DNA of 13,383 bases from JAAZBV01 sp964499695. GTDB lineage: Bacteria; Desulfobacterota; DSM-4660; Desulfatiglandales; HGW-15. The stretch covers positions 1 through 13,383 of the forward strand of contig CAZCMD010000137.1 of assembly GCA_964499695.1 (NCBI GenBank), given 5' to 3'. Shown piece after piece: positions 8,324-13,383 of this stretch. The stretch's first letter is position 1. Every line of letters starts with the position of its first letter. Both the position numbers and the translations under genes were made by a program. The notes below the pieces were generated by a model. That model was not told where the DNA came from. It searched no databases and was given only the letters and a program-made list of their open reading frames with translations.

Positions 8324-8346
8324 CTTACGCCCTGCGCCTTGCGCCC
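8324..8346. repeat. Short GC-rich repeats in the pstC-pstA gap
   Basis: On the minus strand the units GGCGCAAG, GCGCAG and GGCGTAAG follow each other immediately after the pstC stop codon (8351-8353). The tract is much richer in G and C than its AT-rich flanks and does not code for either neighbour. Similar GGCGCA-type runs are seen between genes in various bacteria, but its role here is unknown. It ends near the AAGGAA that precedes pstA. Confidence 0.5.
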
Positions 8347-8350
8347 TTTC

Positions 8351-9262
8351 TTATAGCGTCGCAGCCCCAACCTGCCTGTATCTGTTTGATATATATTCAG
8401 CTATCATATTAAATAACATGGTAAATAAAAACAGGACAATCCCGGTTGCAAACAGGGCATAATAGTGGTCTCCCCTGAATGGCGCCTCAGCCATCTCTGC
8501 TGCAATACTTGCGGGCAAAGGCCTTACAGGATCAAATATGGACGATGGAATCATCGCTGCCCCTCCAGCCACCATCAGAACAACCATGGTTTCACCTATT
8601 GCCCTTGACATGCCTAATATTACAGCAGTTGAGACCCCTGAGATTGATGCAGGCATAATAACCCGCCAGATTGTCTCCCAGTGGGTAGCGCCAAGTGCAA
8701 GGGAGGCCTCTTTAAGCTCCTTTGGAACACCGAAAATGGCATCCTCGCTAATGCTGCAAATTGTTGGTACAGACATAAAGGCGAGCATCATGGAGGCATT
8801 AAAGAGGTTCAGACCTACCGGTATATCAAAGGTGTTCTGTAAAAAAGGGGCAACAACAACCATACCGAAAAAGCCTATAACAACAGATGGCAGGGCAGCA
8901 AGTAGCTCTACTACAGGTTTAAAGATCTCACGCGCCCTCTTAGAGGCTATCTCTGCAAGAAAAAGGGCAGAGGCAATCCCAAGGGGTATCGATATCACCG
9001 AAGAAATGATTGTTACTGAGAGTGATGCGATAATGAGAGGAAAAATACCAAAATCCGCAGGATCAGATGTGGGATACCAGTATTTCCCAAAGATAAATGC
9101 CTTTACTGAAACCTTGCTGAATATTGGCAACCCTTCCATGAACAGAAAGGCTACTATCAGTGCAAGGGTAAATATAGAGGCCATTGCAACAATGAAAAAA
9201 ACAGAGCGTACTATCTTCTCTCTTTTTCTCCTGCTTTCCCCTCTGTGATATTTATGCTTCAT
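8351..9262 (-). CDS. pstC: Phosphate ABC transporter permease PstC
   Basis: This 303-residue inner-membrane permease pairs with PstA. It has a basic N-terminus (KHKYHRGESRRKREK), a first membrane span at about 18-42, a periplasmic loop, then five further spans. The EAA loop for PstB contact is KEASLALGATHWETIWRVI (about 184-202), and the family segment LPSVVIGFFGM lies at about 124-134. The ATG at 9262 is the only plausible start: no other ATG, GTG or TTG occurs before the first membrane span. No Shine-Dalgarno sequence precedes it. The 11 bp upstream read CACAAAAAAAT, and beyond them begins the inverted-repeat element, which may have displaced the original site. Confidence 0.95.
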   Translation of the reverse strand: MKHKYHRGESRRKREKIVRSVFFIVAMASIFTLALIVAFLFMEGLPIFSKVSVKAFIFGKYWYPTSDPADFGIFPLIIASLSVTIISSVISIPLGIASALFLAEIASKRAREIFKPVVELLAALPSVVIGFFGMVVVAPFLQNTFDIPVGLNLFNASMMLAFMSVPTICSISEDAIFGVPKELKEASLALGATHWETIWRVIMPASISGVSTAVILGMSRAIGETMVVLMVAGGAAMIPSSIFDPVRPLPASIAAEMAEAPFRGDHYYALFATGIVLFLFTMLFNMIAEYISNRYRQVGAATL

Positions 9263-9273
9263 ATTTTTTTGTG

Positions 9274-9494
9274 TTAAGGGGGCCTTTTACGCCAATACTG
9301 TTGACTTAAGGAATTCTTAAACCTCCCCTCCACTTTGTGGGAGGGGCTGGGGGAGGGGGTAACCCTGATGAATAAACAGAGCTAATTTTACTACCTATCT
9401 TTTCCACCCTCTCCCGACCTCTCCCATCCAGGGAGAGGGACTTCAGATAAACCTTAATTCAACAATATTGGCCTTAGACACCGGCCCCAGTTAA
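9274..9494. mobile_element. MITE/REP-like inverted-repeat element between pstS and pstC
   Basis: The non-coding segment folds on itself. The left arm 9291-9311 and the reverse complement of 9452-9472 match in 19 of 21 positions (GCCAATA, then TGTTGA, then TTAAGG). Outside them GGGGGCC (9278-9284) faces GGCCCC (9483-9488), and both ends carry TTAA (9274-9277 and 9491-9494). Inside, each arm bears its own hairpin: CCCCTCCAC with GTGGGAGGGG (9325-9346) and CCTCTCCC with GGGAGAGG (9418-9438). Only about 9361-9403 is unpaired. No protein is encoded, so any movement would need a transposase supplied elsewhere. In the mRNA the structure could reduce read-through from pstS into pstCAB, giving more binding protein than transporter. 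Confidence 0.75.
9339..9359 (+). other. G-quadruplex-type motif
   Basis: Four G-runs follow each other on the plus strand: GGG (9339-9341), GGGG (9343-9346), GGGGG (9349-9353) and GGGGG (9355-9359), with loops of 1, 2 and 1 nt. This meets the usual G-quadruplex pattern with very short loops. For the leftward operon the plus strand is the template, so the RNA would be C-rich and any quadruplex would form in DNA. It is part of the inverted-repeat element. Confidence 0.55.
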
Positions 9495-9501
9495 TATTTG
9501 A

Positions 9502-10320
9502 CTAAAAAAGAGGCACAAACCCCGCCTCTTTAACATACTTCTGCCCTTTTTCCGGGTTGATAACAAAATTGATAAAATTAAGGATATCCCCTTTGGGCCA
9601 GCCGTTTGTAAACATGTATAATGCCCTGCTTACAGGGAATGTTCCATCAAGTGTTGTTTCAGGGGTACCTTTAATGCTGTTTACCATAAGGGGTTTTATT
9701 GTATCATTGATATAACCTATGCCCACATACCCTATGGCATTCTTATTGTTTGAGACTGCCTGTACTATTGCGCCGTTTGATGCCTGCATAAGTGCCCCGG
9801 GAAAGATCCTCTCTTTATTCATTATCTTCTCTTCCCATACCTCATATGTGCCTGAAGAGGTGTCACGTGAAATAACCACTATCTTGCCATCAGCACCGCC
9901 GACCGCTTTCCAGTTTATTACCTCTCCCTTGTAGATAGCCCTGAGCTGATCAATAGTAAGATTTTCTATCTTGTTCGCCGGGTTAACAATCGGGATTATA
10001 CAATCATAGGCAATGGCAAAGGGGACAGGGTACACCCCTTTTTCTACTGCCTGCTTGACTTCATCACCCTTTATAAACCTTGAACTGTCTGCGATATCTG
10101 TGGAGCCATCTATAATGGCCTTTATCCCATTTCCTGATCCGCCGCCTGATATGGTTATCTTTACATCAGGGTTCTGTTTCATGTACGCCTCTGCAACCTT
10201 CTGTGCGATAGGCAGAACTGTCGTAGACCCCTTTATTACAATATTACCTGCCATAGCGAAACTGGCATAAAAGAATATAGCGCATATAAGAACAACTACT
10301 GTGTATTTTTTTAATCCCAT
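9502..10320 (-). CDS. pstS: Periplasmic phosphate-binding protein PstS
   Basis: This 272-residue protein captures phosphate in the periplasm for PstCAB. A Sec signal peptide (1-24, cleavage likely after AMA) precedes the mature protein. Phosphate-contact segments are GSTTVLPI (31-38), SGGGSGNG (58-65), STDIADSSR (73-81) and SRDTSSGT (151-158). It belongs to the shorter PstS type, below the roughly 320-340 residues of the enterobacterial form. AAGGAG (10327-10332) lies 6 nt before the ATG. A triple Pho box 40 to 70 bp upstream indicates strong induction by phosphate limitation. The stop codon lies 7 bp from the inverted-repeat element that separates it from pstC. Confidence 0.96.
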   Translation of the reverse strand: MGLKKYTVVVLICAIFFYASFAMAGNIVIKGSTTVLPIAQKVAEAYMKQNPDVKITISGGGSGNGIKAIIDGSTDIADSSRFIKGDEVKQAVEKGVYPVPFAIAYDCIIPIVNPANKIENLTIDQLRAIYKGEVINWKAVGGADGKIVVISRDTSSGTYEVWEEKIMNKERIFPGALMQASNGAIVQAVSNNKNAIGYVGIGYINDTIKPLMVNSIKGTPETTLDGTFPVSRALYMFTNGWPKGDILNFINFVINPEKGQKYVKEAGFVPLF

Positions 10321-10359
10321 CTTATTCTCCTTAAAATGATAAATAATTTTTTCATAACA

Positions 10360-10388
10360 TTGTTAGTGTTATGTTAGGGTTTGGTTAG
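10360..10388 (-). promoter_or_regulatory. Triple Pho box of pstS
   Basis: Read on the minus strand, CTAACCA (10388-10382), CTAACAT (10377-10371) and CTAACAA (10366-10360) recur every 11 bp with AT-rich 4-bp spacers, the geometry of PhoB/PhoP binding sites. The core CTAACA lies between the enterobacterial CTGTCAT and the Bacillus TTAACA forms. The array ends 39 bp before the pstS ATG. A clear -10 is not visible; AATTAT at 10348-10343 is a candidate and would give a very short leader. The PhoB encoded in this window is the expected binder. Confidence 0.8.
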
Positions 10389-10425
10389 CCCTGGATTATG
10401 TTTTATAAAAGGTTCACCTCCTTGT

Positions 10426-10443
10426 TTGAAATTATAATTTCAA
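10426..10443. repeat. Perfect 18-bp palindrome upstream of pstS
   Basis: TTGAAATTATAATTTCAA is its own reverse complement over all 18 positions. It lies between the two repeat arrays of the pstS upstream region. It is AT-rich with no T-run, so an operator for a dimeric regulator is more likely than a terminator. No known regulator site was recognised. Confidence 0.5.
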
Positions 10444-10461
10444 TGTAAGGATATGAACTGT

Positions 10462-10490
10462 TTGTTAATTGAAAATTAGCAGAGCGTTAG
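10462..10490 (-). promoter_or_regulatory. Second, degenerate Pho-box-like array upstream of pstS
   Basis: On the minus strand CTAACGC (10490-10484), CTAATTT (10479-10473) and TTAACAA (10468-10462) again stand 11 bp apart. The match to the pstS repeats is weaker, and the only -10-like sequence downstream is a poor CATATC near 10455-10450. It lies 12 bp beyond the stop codon of the 88-residue gene. It may be a remote PhoB site or a second promoter. Confidence 0.4.
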
Positions 10491-10502
10491 GAATGTATGA
10501 GA

Positions 10503-10769
10503 TTAATTATAATTGCCGGCATCAAGGATGTTTGCTTTCAGACCATGTATGATATCCTCAGACTTAACATTCTTGTTAAGCCACATTATTATACTGTCAG
10601 CCGATTCCTTGGGTATCTCCCGGTTAAGCACAGTATATTCATGGCTGTTATTAAGCCCATCATAATCAAACCTTATTCTTACTGTATGTCTCCCTTTAAG
10701 CCCTGCCGCATTGTGATTAAACAGATCCAGAACTGTTGATAGTTTATGTATTGCCCTTTTGTTATCCAT
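10503..10769 (-). CDS. Uncharacterised 88-residue protein in the Pho locus
   Basis: I do not recognise this family. The protein (MDNKRAIHKL to LDAGNYN) has no signal peptide, membrane span or cysteine. It looks like a small mixed alpha/beta cytoplasmic protein: a helical start (about 4-22), a strand-rich middle (HTVRIRFDYDGL, HEYTVLNREIP) and a helical end (ESADSIIMWLNKNV). AAGGAG at 10776-10781 lies 6 nt before the ATG at 10769; an upstream ATG at 10787 would place the ribosome site inside the gene, so it is not used. It sits between phoR and pstS, on their strand, behind a Pho-box-like array with its own -10. I infer a phosphate-starvation-induced accessory protein; the biochemical role is open. 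Confidence 0.78.
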   Translation of the reverse strand: MDNKRAIHKLSTVLDLFNHNAAGLKGRHTVRIRFDYDGLNNSHEYTVLNREIPKESADSIIMWLNKNVKSEDIIHGLKANILDAGNYN

Positions 10770-10805
10770 TCTTTTCTCCTTATGCATTCATTTGGTTATG
10801 AGGAC

Positions 10806-10859
10806 AATATAGGCTTATAATGTTAGAAAATGATTAATATGGTATTTTGATTGTATTAG
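10806..10859 (-). promoter_or_regulatory. Pho-box-like array and -10 of the 88-residue gene
   Basis: Four heptamers at exact 11-bp steps occupy 10859-10820 on the minus strand: CTAATAC, AAAATAC, TTAATCA and CTAACAT. The last matches the pstS box fully; the others are degraded. TATATT at 10811-10806 follows 8 bp after the last heptamer, a good -10. The predicted start would give a leader of about 30 nt to the ATG at 10769. The array lies in the gap after phoR, so the gene can be transcribed separately from phoBR. Confidence 0.6.
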
Positions 10860-10890
10860 ATTTTGGCCTGAAACAGCAGGCGCATGGTTA

Positions 10891-12678
10891 TTATTTATTA
10901 AAAACCTTTGGAAGCCTTATTGTAAATGTAGAGCCCTTACCAGGGGCACTCTCAACGCTTACAGAACCTCTGTGTGCCTGTGTGATATGTTTTACAATGG
11001 CAAGGCCCAGGCCCGTGCCTCCCTGCTGGCGGCTCCTCGCCTTGTCCACGCGGTAGAACCTCTCAAAAAGCCTTGGCAGATGTTCTTTTTCTATGCCCCT
11101 TCCCTCATCAGAGACCTCAATATAGAGCATCTCATCTTTTGCATATGCCTTTACATGCACCTTCGTATTATTTTCACTGTACTTTACAGCATTATCAAGA
11201 AGGTTGACCACTGCCTGTTCAAGAAGGGGTGCATTGACCTTTGCGGTAAGCTCCTTTTCGCATGTGATATTGATCTTTATTTGCTTTGCCTCTGCAACCG
11301 GAGAGCACACCTGTATGGCTGTCTCAATAATATTAAAAACATTAGCCTTCTCAAGCAGTATCTCATCCCCTGATTCTGTCTCCTTTTCAAGCCTTGAGAG
11401 CTGAAGTAGGTCATCAATAATGGCCTCAAGCCTGTTCACATGTTTGGAGATGATAGAAAGAAACCTCTCCCTCTCCTCTTCCGAATCTACCCCGACATCC
11501 TTAAGGGTCTCTACAAAGCCTTTAATGGCTGTGACAGGTGTCTTTATCTCGTGGGAGACATTTGCAACAAAGTCCCGCCTTATGTTCTCAAGCCTCTTGA
11601 GCCTGGTAACATCATTTAATACTATGAGGGCGCCTATCTCCTTTCCATTAGTGTCAACCAGCCTTGTGCCATGGCCGTTTATAAATTTCTCCTCGCCGGG
11701 GTACAGGGTGATCTCCTTTTCAACCGGTTCATTTCCCTTAATCACATCTGATATGAAATCGTGAAAGGTCCTGTTTCGTATGGCCTCCTGGATGCTCTTA
11801 CCCTGTGCTTCCCTGCTTTTAACCCCGAAAATTCTTTCTGCTGCCCTGTTAAGGCTGATAATCCTTTCATCTTTATCAACTGCTATAATACCCTCTTCCA
11901 TGCTTGAAAGGATCACCTCTATCTCATTCCTCTGCCTGGTTATGGTTGAGATCCTCTCTTCAAGTTCTTTTACCATCTCCTTCATGGCATTATGGAGGTT
12001 TCCTATCTCATATATACCGGACTTTGGCTGATTGAACCTGAATTCACCCTTTGCAATACCCTCGGCATTTTTTCTGAGTTCTTCTATTGGCCTGCTTATC
12101 CTCCGGGAAATAAACAGGCATACCAGGGCTGCAAAAATGGCAATTAATAATCCTGTAAAGACTATCTTTTGTTGTATTGCGCTGACAGCCTCATCGACCT
12201 TATCAACAGGTATGGATGTGCGGATTACAGCATGAAGCTTATTATCAAAATAAGCCGGTATGCCCACATACATAAAATTTTTCTTGAGTGTAAGACTGTA
12301 GCGGGTTGAAATACCCTTCCTCTCCCTGATAGCACCAATGAATTCAAGCCTGTCTTTATGGTTGTCCAGTTCATTTGGATCGCCCTCTGAATCGCCTATA
12401 ACCTTTCCTGAGGGCAGAATAATGGTTATCCTCGTTAAGGTTGACTTACCTATCTCCTTGCAAAGCCTGTCAACACGGGCCTGATCCGAATAATCCTCAG
12501 GGGTTTTTATCATTACCTGAATAAACCTTGCCCGTGTTTCAAGATCTGTTTCTACCTGCTTCAGAAATATTCTTTTTTCGGATACAGAGGCATACCATAT
12601 AACTGTAATAATGGATAAAAGTATGATGAAGAGATAAGAAGGGTAAAGCACCCAGATCAGTCTTCTTTTTCGCGCCAC
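10891..12678 (-). CDS. phoR: Phosphate-regulon sensor histidine kinase PhoR
   Basis: This 595-residue membrane kinase phosphorylates PhoB when phosphate is scarce. It has two membrane spans (about 8-30 and 172-190) around a periplasmic domain of about 140 residues, then a HAMP linker (190-243), a PAS domain (about 250-360), HisKA with the phosphoacceptor H376 (FVANVSHEIKTP), and HATPase with N-box NLLDNAVKY (492-500), G1 DEGRGIE, F-box LFERFYRVD and G2 GGTGLGL. The periplasmic domain is much larger than in the enterobacterial PhoR, resembling the Bacillus type. The start is GTG; its AAGGAG ribosome site (12685-12690) consists of the last two sense codons of phoB. Pst-PhoU, encoded downstream, is the expected signal input. 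Confidence 0.94.
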   Translation of the reverse strand: MARKRRLIWVLYPSYLFIILLSIITVIWYASVSEKRIFLKQVETDLETRARFIQVMIKTPEDYSDQARVDRLCKEIGKSTLTRITIILPSGKVIGDSEGDPNELDNHKDRLEFIGAIRERKGISTRYSLTLKKNFMYVGIPAYFDNKLHAVIRTSIPVDKVDEAVSAIQQKIVFTGLLIAIFAALVCLFISRRISRPIEELRKNAEGIAKGEFRFNQPKSGIYEIGNLHNAMKEMVKELEERISTITRQRNEIEVILSSMEEGIIAVDKDERIISLNRAAERIFGVKSREAQGKSIQEAIRNRTFHDFISDVIKGNEPVEKEITLYPGEEKFINGHGTRLVDTNGKEIGALIVLNDVTRLKRLENIRRDFVANVSHEIKTPVTAIKGFVETLKDVGVDSEEERERFLSIISKHVNRLEAIIDDLLQLSRLEKETESGDEILLEKANVFNIIETAIQVCSPVAEAKQIKINITCEKELTAKVNAPLLEQAVVNLLDNAVKYSENNTKVHVKAYAKDEMLYIEVSDEGRGIEKEHLPRLFERFYRVDKARSRQQGGTGLGLAIVKHITQAHRGSVSVESAPGKGSTFTIRLPKVFNK

Positions 12679-12681
12679 CTG

Positions 12682-13368
12682 TTACTCCTTGAACCTGTAG
12701 CCCACTCCGCGTACAGTCTCTATATGTTTTCCGGCAGGGCCGAGTTTTTTTCTTAAGCCCACTATCTGCACATCAACTGACCTATCTGTAACAAAGTAGT
12801 CATCACCCTTTACCGCATCCACTATCTGTGTGCGGGTAAAGACCCACCCCGGCCTCTTTATTAGAAATTCAAGTATGCCGAATTCTGTAAAGGTAAGCTG
12901 GACAGGTTCGTCATCCACCATAACTTCATGTCTTCCGGTATGGATCTTTATATTGTGGATCTCTAAAATCTCCTTTTCCGCGCCTGCCGGTTTAGACCTT
13001 CTTCGGAGAACAGCCCTTATCCTTGCAGAGAGTATCCTGGGGCTGAAGGGCTTTGGTATGTAATCATCTGCACCGAGTTCAAGGCCGGTAACAATATCGG
13101 CCTCTTCGCCCTTTGCGCTGAGCATTACTATTGGTATATCTTTTGTGTTTTTATCGTTTTTAAGGCCCCTTGCAACATCAAGCCCATCTATGCCCGGAAG
13201 CATAAGGTCAAGTATAACAAGGTCAGGGAGCTTTGATTTTGCAGCGTTCAATCCCTCTTCACCGGTGGAGGCACAGATAACATTGTACCCATCCCTTGTA
13301 AGGTTATAACTTACAAGTTCAAGGATATCCTCTTCATCATCCACAACAAGTATCTTTTCCTTTTTCAT
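12682..13368 (-). CDS. phoB: Phosphate-regulon response regulator PhoB
   Basis: This 228-residue OmpR/PhoB-type transcription factor has a receiver domain (1-120) with D10-D11, phosphoacceptor D54 (VILDLMLPG), S84 and K106 (YIPKPFSP). Its winged-helix DNA-binding domain (about 130-228) has LTFTEFGILEFLI, RTQIVDAVKG, the recognition segment RSVDVQIVGLRKKL and the end TVRGVGYRF. AGGAG (13377-13381) lies 8 nt before the ATG. Only 3 bp separate it from phoR, a tight two-gene operon. When phosphorylated it should bind the CTAACAN repeats before pstS and the other boxes described here. The promoter of phoBR lies outside the window. Confidence 0.95.
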   Translation of the reverse strand: MKKEKILVVDDEEDILELVSYNLTRDGYNVICASTGEEGLNAAKSKLPDLVILDLMLPGIDGLDVARGLKNDKNTKDIPIVMLSAKGEEADIVTGLELGADDYIPKPFSPRILSARIRAVLRRRSKPAGAEKEILEIHNIKIHTGRHEVMVDDEPVQLTFTEFGILEFLIKRPGWVFTRTQIVDAVKGDDYFVTDRSVDVQIVGLRKKLGPAGKHIETVRGVGYRFKE

Positions 13369-13383
13369 ATCAGGTACTCCTGT

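Noticed and set aside
8538..9248. 236-codon plus-strand frame opposite pstC
   Set aside because: It lies antisense to an unmistakable permease gene and its translation lacks any domain; it is a shadow frame.
9274..9494. CRISPR array in the repeated G/C-rich segment
   Set aside because: The repeats are inverted and nested, not regularly spaced direct repeats with unique spacers.
10770..10787. Upstream ATG of the 88-residue gene
   Set aside because: The AAGGAG for the later ATG lies within this extension, and the extension has no ribosome site of its own.

Overview
The window carries a phosphate-starvation (Pho) locus and, to its left, an unrelated sensory and envelope module. The host is probably a Gram-negative, moderately low-GC bacterium. 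PstS has a Sec signal peptide, and there is a lipoprotein with an LSGC lipobox and a B-repeat-like domain of the kind often met in Desulfobacterota (former Deltaproteobacteria). That assignment is inference, because no rRNA or other marker gene is present.

Right part (about 5,000 to 13,380, all minus strand). Reading leftward the order is phoB, phoR, an unrecognised 88-residue gene, pstS, a roughly 220-bp inverted-repeat element, pstC, pstA, pstB, phoU and a class III nucleotide cyclase gene. PhoR (membrane histidine kinase) and PhoB (OmpR-type regulator) sense and transmit phosphate limitation. PstSCAB is the high-affinity phosphate ABC importer, and PhoU links transporter state to PhoR. The cyclase starts with a GTG directly after the phoU stop codon, which suggests a nucleotide second messenger tied to phosphate status.

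Regulation. Direct repeats of a CTAACAN-type heptamer with 4-bp spacers (11-bp period, typical Pho-box geometry) occur in four places, all oriented for leftward transcription: three perfect-core copies before pstS, a second degraded array further upstream of pstS, an array with a well-placed -10 before the 88-residue gene, and a pair before a gene that is cut off at the left window edge. The last two point to regulon members beyond the known pst genes.

Between pstS and pstC lies a palindromic, MITE-like element with about 21-bp inner inverted repeats (19 of 21 identical), G-rich and C-rich hairpin arms and TTAA at both ends. Its edge sits 11 bp before the pstC start codon, which has no visible Shine-Dalgarno sequence.

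Left part (1 to 5,000). A LytTR response regulator and a LytS-type histidine kinase with a 7TMR-DISM-like sensor form a minus-strand pair. Divergent from them, across a 347-bp gap, is a plus-strand lipoprotein with an S41-family peptidase domain. It converges on the cyclase gene across a perfect 12-bp stem-loop that probably terminates transcription from both sides.
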